A DNA stretch of 64,000 nucleotides from Acinetobacter sp. ANC 4805 (GTDB taxonomy: Bacteria; Pseudomonadota; Gammaproteobacteria; Pseudomonadales; Moraxellaceae). The notes under the pieces are model-generated. The model was not told the DNA's origin. It saw nothing but the letters and a program-made list of their open reading frames with translations, and searched no databases. The translations under genes and the position numbers were made by a program. Below are positions 36,055 through 45,399 of this stretch, piece after piece. The stretch lies in contig NZ_JAKZGD010000012.1 of assembly GCF_022549495.1 (NCBI RefSeq), forward strand, positions 1 to 64,000, in the 5' to 3' direction. Positions within the stretch are counted from its first letter, which is position 1. Each line of letters opens with the position of its first letter.

Positions 36055-36321
36055 GTGGCAAACTCTGCTCAAGCTAAAAAACGTGCTCGTCAAAACGTTA
36101 AAGCGCGTAAACACAACGCAAGCTTACGTTCTATGGTTCGTACTTATATCAAACGTACTGTAAATGCGATCGCTGCTGGTGATTATGCTGTTGCTTCAGA
36201 AGCTTATAAAACAGCTGTACCTGTAATCGACCGTATGGCTGATAAAGGCATCATTCACAAAAACAAAGCTGCTCGTCATAAGAGTCGCTTAAATACTCAA
36301 ATTAAAGCATTAGCTAACTAA
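36055..36321 (+). CDS. rpsT: 30S ribosomal protein S20
   Basis: 88 residues starting at [26 protein letters not shown]. Very basic, all helical, binds 16S rRNA in the 30S body. Length is standard. The open frame upstream is leader, not coding. GTG start is unusual but non-ATG starts are known for rpsT (UUG in E. coli), where poor initiation serves autoregulation by S20; the same may hold here (inference). A strong terminator follows. Confidence 0.96.
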   Translation: MANSAQAKKRARQNVKARKHNASLRSMVRTYIKRTVNAIAAGDYAVASEAYKTAVPVIDRMADKGIIHKNKAARHKSRLNTQIKALAN

Positions 36322-36334
36322 TTTGATGTATATA

Positions 36335-36362
36335 AAAAAGCCCGAATTTTCGGGCTTTTTTA
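36335..36362 (+). terminator. Terminator of rpsT
   Basis: AAGCCCGAA/TTCGGGCTT stem followed by six T, 14 bp after the stop. Confidence 0.93.
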
Positions 36363-36431
36363 TTGTCTTGAATTTTTCATTCAGATGTTCGTTATTATTT
36401 ATCTTTTAAAACACACTTATCAAACAGAATA

Positions 36432-37163
36432 TTATTTGTTTTGAAAATCTTTAATAACAAGCTCTTGTTTTTGACCACGCCAAATCCATTTTAACTTACT
36501 ATTACTAAAATCTTCCCCTTCAAACCACACAAATAAACCTTCCATCATCTCAGGCCAATCAGACTTCTCTATTTGATTTTGACCTGAAATCACCGCTACG
36601 ATCGCAGCAAGTATCGTGTCATGACTCACCGCTAAACTTAAACCTTGATGCTGAGTCGGGTGTGTGTGATAGAGTAATTCCAATACATCAAATACACCTG
36701 TTATAGGATGTTTCATTCCTGGCAAAGCATTATTCACAAAACTATTAATAAACCCTAACGCGCCCTGCTGGCGGAAATAAGGTGCAGCCTGCTGAATATC
36801 TAATACAAAGCTTCCTGGCTCTACCAATAATCGCTGTTCAACAATTTCGATCGTATGCGTATTTACTGCCTCGTGAATACCATCTGCACCCTGAATCATT
36901 AATGCAGCAGTATCTACACAACGCTGAATCGGGCTTGAAATACAGTGCTGAATCGCTCGGTCGGTATTATTGATTAAATACTGCCCCCACGCATAAGCCA
37001 AATCTCGTCCTTGCTCCGTTAATTGCAAGTCATAACCAGCAAAACCCTGCCCATTCACCAACTCACGTAAAGAGTGACGAGTAAACAAAGTGACAGGTGT
37101 TGAAGCGTCTGGGAGTAGATCAATTGCTTCAAACATGCTCTTGGGCAATAAATGCAGGGCCAT
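36432..37163 (-). CDS. Histidine phosphatase superfamily protein
   Basis: About 243 residues from the ATG at 37163; a TTG at 37211 and a later ATG are alternatives. The catalytic RH motif is FTRHSLRE, with SSPIQRCVDTAALM (second Arg) and LAVSHDTILAAIV (second His). This arrangement is typical of branch 2 (acid phosphatase-like) or of larger phosphoglycerate mutase-like proteins; the substrate is unknown. Close behind cysQ on the same strand. Confidence 0.72.
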   Translation of the reverse strand: MALHLLPKSMFEAIDLLPDASTPVTLFTRHSLRELVNGQGFAGYDLQLTEQGRDLAYAWGQYLINNTDRAIQHCISSPIQRCVDTAALMIQGADGIHEAVNTHTIEIVEQRLLVEPGSFVLDIQQAAPYFRQQGALGFINSFVNNALPGMKHPITGVFDVLELLYHTHPTQHQGLSLAVSHDTILAAIVAVISGQNQIEKSDWPEMMEGLFVWFEGEDFSNSKLKWIWRGQKQELVIKDFQNK

Positions 37164-37214
37164 ATTCACATACAAGCTTAAATTTAGCTCACTATACCAT
37201 GCAGACCACAAGAC

Positions 37215-38072
37215 TCAATCTAAAATGCCTGAATGCGCCAAGGCCTCATAAGCAATTTTTTTGCAATACTGATCTCTAAAAGCAATAAAACCACCATTCA
37301 ATACCGTTTCACGCTGATTATATTGAAATGGTTTCCCATCTAAAGTCATCAAACCACCACCGATACTTTCTAACAATGCCTGCCCTGAACTGGTATCCCA
37401 CTCTGAGGTTGGATGAAATCGTGGATAAATATCAATTTCACCCTCTAGCATCATACAAAATTTATAAGCACTGCCCGCTTCACGTCGCTCCACAGTCCGA
37501 TGTTGCAAAATCGGCTCAATAAAATTTTTATACTTCGGATTCTTACTGTTATGACTCAAACCAATTTGAAGCGGTGTTGCCAAATCATGTTCTTCGACCT
37601 GATATTGAAACCACTCTTGACGGCTAAAACTATATTTATAAGGCAACTGTGACTGATAACCAATGTACATGACCTGCTCACATGGCACAGAAATAATTGC
37701 AAAGGTCGTCTCATTGCCTTCGATCAAACTTAAATTAATCGTAAACTCATCACGCTCATGAATAAACTCTTTCGTTCCATCTAAAGGATCAAGCATCCAA
37801 CAACACTGCCACGCTTGTCGAGCTGAATAATCACTCTCCTCAGACAACACAGGTAACTCAGGTGTAAATTCAGCCAAATGCTTTAACAAAAAGCGATTTA
37901 CCTTTAAATCTGCTTGAGTCACAGGTGAATCATCACTTTTTTCCTGAATATTAAAATCACCACCTGCACAATAATTTTGATATTCTTCCAATAATATTTG
38001 AGTTGCCTGCGCCATGATTGGTACAAGTTTCAAAATAAAGGAATCTTGTGGGGCACACGTTTTAATAAACAT
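37215..38072 (-). CDS. cysQ: 3'(2'),5'-bisphosphate nucleotidase CysQ
   Basis: 285 residues. Inositol-monophosphatase superfamily: metal-binding motif DPLDGTKEF (about residues 93-101), SEES upstream of it (Glu ligand) and the C-terminal EWDTSSGQALLES, the second Asp site. CysQ clears 3'-phosphoadenosine 5'-phosphate made during sulfate assimilation. The start at 38072 is only 11 bp from the divergent start of the nucleotidase gene, so the two promoters must overlap coding sequence unless a later start (38015) is used. Confidence 0.88.
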   Translation of the reverse strand: MFIKTCAPQDSFILKLVPIMAQATQILLEEYQNYCAGGDFNIQEKSDDSPVTQADLKVNRFLLKHLAEFTPELPVLSEESDYSARQAWQCCWMLDPLDGTKEFIHERDEFTINLSLIEGNETTFAIISVPCEQVMYIGYQSQLPYKYSFSRQEWFQYQVEEHDLATPLQIGLSHNSKNPKYKNFIEPILQHRTVERREAGSAYKFCMMLEGEIDIYPRFHPTSEWDTSSGQALLESIGGGLMTLDGKPFQYNQRETVLNGGFIAFRDQYCKKIAYEALAHSGILD

Positions 38073-38083
38073 AGATCAGCCTT

Positions 38084-38788
38084 ATGTCATATTCAGATTT
38101 ACAGCAGCAACCTATTGCCATGTTTGACATGGATGGTACTTTACTTGATTTAGCCTTTGATGATTTCATTTGGAATCATTGTTTGCCTGAACGACATGCG
38201 CAAATACATCAATGCAGTTTAGAGCAAAGCCAACAGACACTATTCCAATTTTACCAACAACATAAGCATACACTATCTTGGTATTCTTCGGCGTATTGGA
38301 CAGCTAAAGTTGGTGTTGATGTTTTACAACTACAATATGAGCATCGTGAGAAAATTCGTGCACGCAAAGGTTGCCATGAATTATTAGAACAACTCAAAGC
38401 TCAAGGCTATCGCTGTTGGTTACTGACCAATGCCGATCGAGCAGGCTTACAACTGAAGCTTGAAAATGTCGAACTTAGCCCTTACTTTGAAGTCATGATC
38501 AGTAGTGAAGAGCTTGGGCACGCCAAAGAAGAAATCGCTTTTTGGCAAAAGTTACAACAAGTACATCCATTTGATCCAGCTCAAGCAATATTTATTGATG
38601 ATACGATTGCAGTACTCCAAGGCGCTGAGCGTTTTGGTATTACCCAACTGTTTAGCATTTTACAACCATCTAGTGCTAAACCCGCTCGACTCGCCACGGA
38701 AGTAGCGTACCCATCACTTGATCATTTAACCAATCTCTTTGATTATCTTGACACCAACTTACAGGTAACAGATGCCAAAACAGCATGA
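38084..38788 (+). CDS. yrfG: HAD-family 5'-nucleotidase, YrfG-like (GMP/IMP)
   Basis: 234 residues. HAD motif I FDMDGTLLDL (nucleophile Asp and general acid Asp), motif II LLTNAD, motif III/IV region AKEEIAFW and IFIDDTIAVL. E. coli YrfG hydrolyses purine monophosphates; FDDFIWNHCLPE after motif I is characteristic of that group. Overlaps the start of hslR by 17 bp, so the two are cotranscribed, as yrfG-hslR are in E. coli. Confidence 0.85.
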   Translation: MSYSDLQQQPIAMFDMDGTLLDLAFDDFIWNHCLPERHAQIHQCSLEQSQQTLFQFYQQHKHTLSWYSSAYWTAKVGVDVLQLQYEHREKIRARKGCHELLEQLKAQGYRCWLLTNADRAGLQLKLENVELSPYFEVMISSEELGHAKEEIAFWQKLQQVHPFDPAQAIFIDDTIAVLQGAERFGITQLFSILQPSSAKPARLATEVAYPSLDHLTNLFDYLDTNLQVTDAKTA

Positions 38789-39200
38789 ATCAGACAACAT
38801 GGATGCCATGCGCATTGATAAATGGCTTTGGGCTGCACGGTTTTTTAAAACACGCTCGATTGCCAAAGCCGCCATTGAAGGTGGTAAAGTCCATCACAAC
38901 AATGACCGTGTTAAAGTTTCTAGAGATGTACGTATCGGAATGGAACTCACTATTCAGCAGGGTTTTGAGAAAAAAACTGTGGTTGTGAAAGCACTCTCTA
39001 CTATACGTGGTGGTGCGCCCGCAGCCCAATTACTTTATGAAGAAACTACAGAAAGTATTGAACGTAGAGAGTTGCATGCATCACAACGAAAATTGCATAA
39101 TCTAGCCCGACCTGATCACCGACCAAGCAAAAAAGATCGTCGTGATATCAATCGTTTTAAACAAGAAAATGTACAATCATGGTCATATCATGATGAATAA
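38772..39200 (+). CDS. hslR: Heat-shock protein 15, S4-domain RNA-binding protein
   Basis: 142 residues from the ATG inside the yrfG end; an ATG at 38799 is also possible. S4 domain: MRIDKWLWAARFFKTRSIAKAAIEGGKVHHNN, then RDVRIGMELTI. Basic C-terminal tail (RPDHRPSKKDRRDINRFKQ). E. coli Hsp15 rescues stalled 50S subunits that carry peptidyl-tRNA. Same neighbour (yrfG) as in E. coli. Confidence 0.9.
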   Translation: MPKQHESDNMDAMRIDKWLWAARFFKTRSIAKAAIEGGKVHHNNDRVKVSRDVRIGMELTIQQGFEKKTVVVKALSTIRGGAPAAQLLYEETTESIERRELHASQRKLHNLARPDHRPSKKDRRDINRFKQENVQSWSYHDE

Positions 39201-39226
39201 AATTTTCTAATTTGGATGCGTCATCT

Positions 39227-39243
39227 TGTGTCGTACTGACACA
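39227..39243. promoter_or_regulatory. Short inverted repeat upstream of recA
   Basis: TGTGTC-gtact-GACACA, 6-bp perfect arms, between hslR and recA. Could be a weak end hairpin for hslR or an operator for recA; no T-run follows. Confidence 0.35.
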
Positions 39244-39281
39244 GATCAGATGTGGAATATACAACTAGAATCTGCCACTAT

Positions 39282-39324
39282 ACCCAAGTCCCAACAAGTT
39301 GAGATTCAATACATCCACTTGGGT
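39282..39324 (+). promoter_or_regulatory. recA 5'-leader hairpin
   Basis: ACCCAAGT (39282-39289) and ACTTGGGT (39317-39324) form an 8-bp inverted repeat; a smaller TTGA/TCAA stem lies in its loop. It ends 35 bp before the recA ATG, so it would be in the mRNA leader if the promoter is upstream. A 5'-UTR structure has been reported to matter for recA control in Acinetobacter baumannii; this looks like the same element (inference). Confidence 0.6.
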
Positions 39325-39359
39325 TAGTCGTTAAGAAGATAAAGTTTTGAGGTTATGAG

Positions 39360-40406
39360 ATGGATGATAATAAAAGTAAGGCACTCCAAGCTGCCTTGAG
39401 CCAAATTGAAAAGCAATTTGGTAAAAATACCGTGATGCGCTTAGGTGATAATACTGTACAAGCAGTTGAAGCGGTTTCTACAGGTTCTTTAACCCTCGAT
39501 ATCGCATTAGGGATCGGTGGATTACCTAAAGGTCGTATCATTGAGATTTATGGTCCTGAATCTTCAGGTAAAACAACCATGACATTGCAAGCGATTGCGC
39601 AATGTCAGAAAAATGGTGGTACCTGTGCCTTTATTGATGCCGAGCATGCACTAGATCCAGAATACGCGCGTAAACTAGGTGTAGATATTGACAATCTATT
39701 GGTTTCACAACCTGACCACGGTGAACAAGCACTCGAAATCGCCGATATGTTGGTTCGCTCAGGTGCAATTGATCTGATCGTTGTCGACTCTGTTGCTGCA
39801 CTCACCCCTAAAGCCGAGATTGAAGGTGAAATGGGTGACTCACACATGGGCTTACAGGCACGTTTAATGAGTCAAGCATTACGTAAAATTACTGGTAATG
39901 CAAAACGTTCAAACTGTATGGTGATCTTCATTAACCAAATCCGTATGAAGATTGGTGTAATGTTTGGTAGCCCAGAAACAACAACTGGCGGTAACGCACT
40001 TAAATTCTACGCTTCTGTACGCTTAGACATCCGTCGTATCGGTCAAGTCAAAGAAGGTGATGAAATCACAGGTAATGAAACACGCGTTAAAGTGGTGAAA
40101 AATAAAATGGCACCACCTTTCAAAGAGGCTGTGTTCCAAATCATGTACGGCAAAGGCACAAATCAACTAGGTGAATTAGTTGATCTTGCAGTTCAACAAG
40201 ACATCGTACAAAAAGCGGGTGCATGGTATTCATATCAAGGCAATAAAATTGGCCAAGGTAAAAACAATGTGATTCGTCATTTTGAAGAAAATACAGCAAT
40301 GGCTCAAGAAATTGAAAAAATCATTCGCGAGCAACTGCTTACCAAAAAAAGCAATGAAGCCGCACAAACTGAAGATGAAGAAGAACCAGATTTTTTAGAA
40401 AGCTAA
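39360..40406 (+). CDS. recA: Recombinase RecA
   Basis: 348 residues, normal length. Walker A GPESSGKT at residues 65-72, Walker [11 protein letters not shown], loop L1/L2 region [10 protein letters not shown] and [16 protein letters not shown]. Central strand exchange and SOS co-protease. Acinetobacter lacks a classical LexA; control is through other factors such as UmuDAb and, in part, the mRNA leader (established for the genus). A terminator and then recX follow. Acidic C-terminus ([11 protein letters not shown]) as usual. Confidence 0.98.
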   Translation: MDDNKSKALQAALSQIEKQFGKNTVMRLGDNTVQAVEAVSTGSLTLDIALGIGGLPKGRIIEIYGPESSGKTTMTLQAIAQCQKNGGTCAFIDAEHALDPEYARKLGVDIDNLLVSQPDHGEQALEIADMLVRSGAIDLIVVDSVAALTPKAEIEGEMGDSHMGLQARLMSQALRKITGNAKRSNCMVIFINQIRMKIGVMFGSPETTTGGNALKFYASVRLDIRRIGQVKEGDEITGNETRVKVVKNKMAPPFKEAVFQIMYGKGTNQLGELVDLAVQQDIVQKAGAWYSYQGNKIGQGKNNVIRHFEENTAMAQEIEKIIREQLLTKKSNEAAQTEDEEEPDFLES

Positions 40407-40410
40407 ACTG

Positions 40411-40432
40411 AAACGCCCTTCGGGGCGTTTTT
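40411..40432 (+). terminator. Terminator between recA and recX
   Basis: AAACGCCCC-ttcg-GGGGCGTTT-type stem with UUCG loop and five T, 5 bp after the recA stop. Leaky read-through would supply recX, as in E. coli. Confidence 0.92.
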
Positions 40433-40448
40433 CTTTCATGAGGATATT

Positions 40449-40928
40449 ATGTTTCATTCTGAAAAAATAGAAAAACCAAAAACACTGACAGGCTCTAGAT
40501 TACGTTCATATGCCTTCGCCCTACTCACACGTCGTGATTATTCTCAAGCCGAATTGATTGCAAAGTTAAATCTATACGCGATCAATCCCGATGAAGTTTC
40601 TCATCTTGTTGAAGAATTAGCTCAACAAAATTATCAAAGCGATCAACGTGTAGCCGAGCTAACATTAGCAAGCCAAATCAGAAAAGGAAAAGGTTTACAG
40701 CGTATTAGACAAGTACTAAAAGCAAAACAATTAGATGCTGAACTTATTACAGAAGAACTTCAAGACGTCGACTGGCTTGAACAAGCATATCAACTCAAAG
40801 TCAAAAAATTTGGAGAAGAAGTCACACATGATCCAAAAATTAAAGCAAGACAAATTCGATTCTTACAATACCGAGGTTTTGATATGGATGTGATTATGAA
40901 AACGATTGCTCGAACGAGCGAAGAATGA
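40449..40928 (+). CDS. recX: Regulatory protein RecX
   Basis: 159 residues. RecX three-helix repeats: LLTRRDYSQAELIAKL, QNYQSDQRVAELTLASQIRKGKG and the C-terminal RQIRFLQYRGFDMDVIMKTI. Binds the RecA filament and inhibits it. GAGGATATT precedes the ATG. It follows recA through a terminator. Its stop codon abuts the 3' end of the convergent SRP RNA gene. Confidence 0.93.
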   Translation: MFHSEKIEKPKTLTGSRLRSYAFALLTRRDYSQAELIAKLNLYAINPDEVSHLVEELAQQNYQSDQRVAELTLASQIRKGKGLQRIRQVLKAKQLDAELITEELQDVDWLEQAYQLKVKKFGEEVTHDPKIKARQIRFLQYRGFDMDVIMKTIARTSEE

Positions 40929-41050
<122 letters not shown>

Positions 41051-41055
41051 GACCA

Positions 41056-41083
41056 AGTATAGAGATTTTTATTGTTGTTGCAA
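41056..41083 (-). promoter_or_regulatory. Sigma70-type promoter of ffs
   Basis: Read on the minus strand: -35 TTGCAA (41078-41083), 16-bp spacer, -10 TATACT (41056-41061), about six bases before the predicted RNA 5' end (GGGCAATGG). Confidence 0.75.
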
Positions 41084-41354
41084 GACTTGTCTCTGTTTTT
41101 AAGTAGTTTTTTGATTCAATTGATTAATTCATCAGCAGAAAATATCACTTTCAGCTTTTCCAGCCTAAATTTGTACAAACCATGCGCAATAAAAAATAAA
41201 TTCTATTTAAAAATGCTTGAAGATTGTAAATGCTTATTGCATTTAAATGAGTTGCTGCTTTAATGACTAAATCAAAAACATAGATCTAGTGTGCTACAAG
41301 TAAAAATGAGGACTTGTTCGCTCACGGTTTTTTCAACTTTATGGATGAATTTTT
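41084..41354. other. AT-rich intergenic region before the cpoB-like gene
   Basis: About 270 bp between the ffs promoter and the next gene. I see no convincing gene; a short open frame on the plus strand has no ribosome site and a random composition. It must contain the promoter of the cpoB-like gene, which I cannot place. Confidence 0.6.
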
Positions 41355-42218
41355 ATGCTAAAAAAGTATTCTGTACTTTTTACTGCCTTACTCACTAGCG
41401 CACATTTATATGCAAATGTTCCAATTGAATCCCGTGCATTAAGTCAACCCATTGTAGACACAACCAACCTCTCCACTGCTGGTTCAAACTTAAATTGGGA
41501 TCTCATTCAAAAGAACCAAAAACTCGAAGAAGAAGTACGCAAATTACGTGGTCAACTCGAGGAACATGATAATTCGATTGAACAATTGAAAAAAGAACTA
41601 GCAAATCGGTATACCGACTTAGATCAACGCTTAGAATTGCTTTCTCAGAAAATTGATCCACCAGAAGAAAACACAGAAACAGAGAATACAACGACAACTG
41701 AAGCACCCAAAGCAGAAACAACAACACCTTCAACAACACTCCCTGTAACACCCTCTACCGCACCAACTAAACAAGATTCAACAACCCAAGCACCAGTTGT
41801 ACAACCAAAACCAAACAATGCCACAACAAGCAATACCAATAGCCAAATCGAGCTAGAAAAAGCAGCGTATACCGTTGCACTTGATGCCTACAAACAAGGT
41901 GGTGCTAAAAAAGCCATCCAACCGATGCAAAATTTTATTAAAAATCACCCGAATGGGATTTATGTTGGAAATGCCTATTTTTGGTTAGCTGAATTTTACT
42001 TAGCAGCTGAACCTGTAGACTATAAGGCCGCTAAACAAAATTATAATATTGTCGTTACACGCTACCCTAACTCAGCTAAGGCATCTCGTGCGATGTATCA
42101 ACTGTATAGCATTGCTAAGGAAGTCGATAAAAATACAGCACTAACCAATCAATATAAAGCCAAATTGCTTAATCAATACCCACAATCTGAAGAAGCAAAA
42201 TTCATCCAGAAAAAATAA
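41355..42218 (+). CDS. cpoB: CpoB/YbgF-like periplasmic TPR protein
   Basis: 287 residues. Signal peptide (KKYSVLFTALLTSAHLYA, cleavage after ANA-like YANV), a coiled-coil of ~45 residues (NQKLEEEVRKLRGQLEEHDN), a Thr/Pro-rich low-complexity linker (TTTEAPKAETTTPSTTLPVT) and a C-terminal TPR domain with the family's AYKQGGAKKAI...FLKNHPNG...NAYFWLAEFY pattern. CpoB coordinates peptidoglycan synthesis with outer-membrane constriction through Tol-Pal. Here it is away from tol-pal genes. Terminator follows. Confidence 0.78.
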   Translation: MLKKYSVLFTALLTSAHLYANVPIESRALSQPIVDTTNLSTAGSNLNWDLIQKNQKLEEEVRKLRGQLEEHDNSIEQLKKELANRYTDLDQRLELLSQKIDPPEENTETENTTTTEAPKAETTTPSTTLPVTPSTAPTKQDSTTQAPVVQPKPNNATTSNTNSQIELEKAAYTVALDAYKQGGAKKAIQPMQNFIKNHPNGIYVGNAYFWLAEFYLAAEPVDYKAAKQNYNIVVTRYPNSAKASRAMYQLYSIAKEVDKNTALTNQYKAKLLNQYPQSEEAKFIQKK

Positions 42219-42237
42219 TCGAATATACAAACCCATA

Positions 42238-42272
42238 AAAAAAAGCCAGTTCTTATGAACTGGCTTTTTTTT
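42238..42272. terminator. Bidirectional terminator between cpoB-like gene and ppiD
   Basis: GCCAGTTC-ttat-GAACTGGC with A8 before and T8 after; serves both convergent genes. Confidence 0.93.
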
Positions 42273-42293
42273 ATATTTAAGCTTAGACCAAAC

Positions 42294-44165
42294 TTATTTG
42301 ATCTTTGCCTGTGATTTTAAATAATCAGTATAGTCTTCTAGGAGTTGTTGACCACGGAACTGTTGATACAGCTTTGTTAACTCCGCCATTTGATCCGCTG
42401 GTAATTCATTTGCAGCAGTAGTGTTTACATTAGAGACCGCCACAATAACCAACTCATTTGGTAGTTTTGCTGTCGTAGCTGACCACATACCCTCTTTCGT
42501 TGGCGCAGGAATACTAAACGCAGCACGTTCAATAGCACGTCTTAAACCTTGCGAACGAGCAAATGTGCCTGCATCCTCAAAAGTAACTTGTGATTTTGCA
42601 ACAACTTGTGCAGCTGGCTGTGTTTTGAAATCAGCTAAAATTTTTGCAATTTTTGCTTGAGCCGCTTTATAAGCCTTTGCTTCAATGACTTTCACTTTTA
42701 CTTCAGCAGTCGCCTGATCTAAAGGCTTAATCCCAGCCGCATGGTAATTACGAACTTTAATCCAAACCGTATCACCATTTGCTAATTGAATATTAGAAGA
42801 TGCGTTACGATCACCATTTTTAACATCATCATTAAACAATTTAGCTTTAACACTCAAATCACTTAAATAAGGGTTCTGAGTTGTTAAGGTGACACCATTC
42901 ACAGATTCAACACGAGCACCCTTTACTTCTTGAGCAACTGCGTCTAAAGAATCATTCCCTACAACCATTTCATTTAGACTGTTCACCGTGTCACTAAACA
43001 AATTAGCCAACTTTGTTTTTTGAACTTCTGCTGTTAAACGTGGTTTTTCAGCATCGAATGATGGAACGTTCGCAACTGGTGCAGTTGTCTCAATAATATG
43101 ATAACCATATTGAGTTTTTACAGGTTTAGAAATTTGACCACTTTTCAGTGCTTTCACAGCATTATCAAAATCTGCTGAAAAAATACCGGGTGCATAAGCA
43201 TCAACCAAACCGCCTTGTGCCTTTGAACCTGGATCTTCAGAAAATTGAGCAGCAGCCTGAGCAAATGCCATGCCCGCCTGAATCTTAGCATACACATCAT
43301 CCGCAAGTTTCTTCGCAGCAGTTGCATCACGTGCATCAGTGGTAATCAAAATATGCTTAACTTCCGGTTTGGCATCTTTCTGCTGCTTTTCAACAAATGC
43401 TTTATAAGCCTGCTGCAAATCAGCCTCAGTAACACTTAAATTGGTTTGAGGTAATAATGCTGGGCTTAGAACCACATAATCAACATCAACACTCGCAACT
43501 TGCTTAAATTCATTTTTATGCTTGTTGTAGTAATCTGTAATCTCTTGAGTTGATGCTGTTAGACCTTTCTTATGATCATCCAACTTAATACTTGCTAAAT
43601 GTAAGGTACGTTGTTCTGTTTGCAAATTCGCAAGCTGATGCAAATCAGACTGACTCACCAATGCATAATCTAACAATGTCGATGAGATCATTTTTAGGGC
43701 ATGGTCTTGACGTAAACTCGCAATTAAAGCTTGATTGGTCATTCCCTGTGAACGCAAGTAGTTTTCATATAACTTTTGAGAAAATTGTCCATTTTCTTGA
43801 AAACTTGGTTGTTGCGCCAACATTTGCTCAAGCTGAGTATCACTTAAAGAGATACCCAACTTTTCAGCCTGTTGTTGCAATAAAGAACGCGCAACGAGTG
43901 CATCTAAAGCTTTTTGCTGAATTACAGGCTGGTTTAAAAGAGACTCATCACCCTTAACCAATGATAAATATTGATCTTTATAGTTTTTAGTTGCACTTTC
44001 CAAGTCTTTATTAGAAATATCTCGTCCATTAACAGATTTCGCAACGTCTGCTTTATTACTGCCACTAAAATATCCTTCAATACCTACAAGCGCTAAAGGG
44101 GTCAAAAACAAAACTAATAGGACTTTGCCAAGCCAACCCTTAATGACTGTACGAAATGATTCCAT
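42294..44165 (-). CDS. ppiD: Periplasmic folding chaperone PpiD (SurA_N / parvulin)
   Basis: 623 residues, the usual PpiD length. One N-terminal membrane anchor (residues ~13-30, GKVLLVLFLTPLALVGIEGYF), a SurA_N-like chaperone region, one parvulin domain near residues 262-360 (VKHILITTDARDATAAKKLADDV, then EDPGSKAQGGLVDAYAPGIF and GYHIIETT) and a C-terminal helical region. It is tethered on the periplasmic side and associated with the SecYEG translocon in E. coli. Its upstream neighbour is HU (hupB), as in E. coli (hupB-ppiD). Confidence 0.93.
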   Translation of the reverse strand: MESFRTVIKGWLGKVLLVLFLTPLALVGIEGYFSGSNKADVAKSVNGRDISNKDLESATKNYKDQYLSLVKGDESLLNQPVIQQKALDALVARSLLQQQAEKLGISLSDTQLEQMLAQQPSFQENGQFSQKLYENYLRSQGMTNQALIASLRQDHALKMISSTLLDYALVSQSDLHQLANLQTEQRTLHLASIKLDDHKKGLTASTQEITDYYNKHKNEFKQVASVDVDYVVLSPALLPQTNLSVTEADLQQAYKAFVEKQQKDAKPEVKHILITTDARDATAAKKLADDVYAKIQAGMAFAQAAAQFSEDPGSKAQGGLVDAYAPGIFSADFDNAVKALKSGQISKPVKTQYGYHIIETTAPVANVPSFDAEKPRLTAEVQKTKLANLFSDTVNSLNEMVVGNDSLDAVAQEVKGARVESVNGVTLTTQNPYLSDLSVKAKLFNDDVKNGDRNASSNIQLANGDTVWIKVRNYHAAGIKPLDQATAEVKVKVIEAKAYKAAQAKIAKILADFKTQPAAQVVAKSQVTFEDAGTFARSQGLRRAIERAAFSIPAPTKEGMWSATTAKLPNELVIVAVSNVNTTAANELPADQMAELTKLYQQFRGQQLLEDYTDYLKSQAKIK

Positions 44166-44251
44166 AAGTATTCCAATATTTTATTTCGGGGCAATTTTAA
44201 CTGAAAAACTAAAGCGAATGAATGCTGAATAAAGCATTTCATTCAATAAAT

Positions 44252-44282
44252 AAAAAACGCACCCAAAATGGTGCGTTTTTTT
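44252..44282 (-). terminator. Terminator of hupB
   Basis: ACGCACC...GGTGCGT stem, A/T-runs on both sides; on the minus strand it ends in a T-run and lies 13 bp past the HU stop. Confidence 0.88.
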
Positions 44283-44294
44283 GATTTAAAAAGA

Positions 44295-44567
44295 TTACGC
44301 AACTGAATCTTTTAAACCCTTACCTGGTTTAAAACTAGGTACTTTGCTTGCTTTAATTTGAAGCTCTTCACCTGTTTTAGGATTACGACCAGTACGTGCA
44401 GCACGTTCTTTAACGCTAAATGTACCAAAACCAACTAAAGTAACCGTATCACCGCTTTTAAGTGCTTCAGTGATTGACGCAATTGTTGCATCGAGTGCCT
44501 TACCAGCATCCGACTTAGATACTCCCCCTTTTTCAGCAATCGCATCAATTAATTCTGATTTATTCAT
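44295..44567 (-). CDS. hupB: DNA-binding protein HU
   Basis: 90 residues. [21 protein letters not shown] start, [24 protein letters not shown] arm with the intercalating Pro, [11 protein letters not shown] end: a standard HU-beta. Nucleoid-associated, bends DNA. Precedes ppiD on the same strand as in E. coli, but with its own terminator between. Confidence 0.96.
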   Translation of the reverse strand: MNKSELIDAIAEKGGVSKSDAGKALDATIASITEALKSGDTVTLVGFGTFSVKERAARTGRNPKTGEELQIKASKVPSFKPGKGLKDSVA

Positions 44568-44734
44568 GATAAAAAATATCCTCTTAATATCGTTTGTTAA
44601 GATCCAAGGCTATAGTTTAAAAGGCCATGCCGCCTTTATAGCAATGCTTTAGGGGAGAACGCAATACTAGAAAGGCTTTTTAGCCAAAATAAATACTGAA
44701 ATACGACATAAACAGACGAGCGCCAATAATTTTT

Positions 44735-45190
44735 TTACTTTTTATTCAATTTGCTCTTTAACTGGTTGTTTTCTTCAATTAATGCATCAACTTTGATGTG
44801 TAGTTGAACTAAAAGTTGTTCGATATGTTGGAGGTCTTTTGGTGTCACTAAACCGATACGATTGAGCGAATGATTCACACCTGTATCTAAAATTTTCTCA
44901 ACTTTGTCCTTCGTATCAGTGACTGACTCTTTGGCTTTCTCAGTAACCTTCACAACAGTACTATCAGCAAAGTCAACCGTCTTCGACTCTAACTCTTCGC
45001 CCACCTTGACTAGAGAGTCAAATAATTTATTTCCTTCCTCTTCCGCACGTGAAAAAGCACCCAATCCAGCCAGCCAAATTTGTTGTGTATACTTTTTGAA
45101 ATCAAGGGCAGATTTTTTAGAACTCTTTGATTTTGGCTTAGTTTTTACCTCTGCTTCCTCATTAGGATTTTCTATATTTGAGTTATCCAT
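44735..45190 (-). CDS. Phasin-like PHA granule-associated protein (PhaI/PhaF N-terminal type)
   Basis: 151 residues. Charged Lys/Ser-rich start (KTKPKSKSSKKSALDFK), then QQIWLAGLGAFSRAEEEGNKLFDSLVKVGEELE, which is the conserved block of poly(hydroxyalkanoate) granule-associated proteins, followed by an amphipathic helix and a C-terminal leucine-patterned coiled coil (LLVQLHIKVDALIEENNQLKSKL). Such proteins coat PHA granules or act as stress chaperones. No phaC is in the window, so PHA production is not shown. Confidence 0.82.
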   Translation of the reverse strand: MDNSNIENPNEEAEVKTKPKSKSSKKSALDFKKYTQQIWLAGLGAFSRAEEEGNKLFDSLVKVGEELESKTVDFADSTVVKVTEKAKESVTDTKDKVEKILDTGVNHSLNRIGLVTPKDLQHIEQLLVQLHIKVDALIEENNQLKSKLNKK

Positions 45191-45399
45191 TGACCATTGC
45201 TCCTAAGCACTTTACAAACAGTATGTCGTATTTAACCATAAAAATGTTTTTATAATATCAAAGTTAAGACTTGATCGTTTTAAAAAACTGTTCTACAAAG
45301 CAATAAAGTCATGTAAATTATTTTTAATAATTGAGTATGGATGCTCAAATTTACAAACTTTATGAGTTTATAGTGTGATTAGCAAGGATAAAGAGAGCT

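Noticed and set aside
39227..39243. SOS box (LexA type) upstream of recA
   Set aside because: No CTG-n10-CAG is present at the palindrome and the genus lacks LexA.
41072..41263. 63-codon plus-strand open frame between ffs and the cpoB-like gene
   Set aside because: No ribosome site, overlaps the ffs promoter, and the composition is that of AT-rich spacer.
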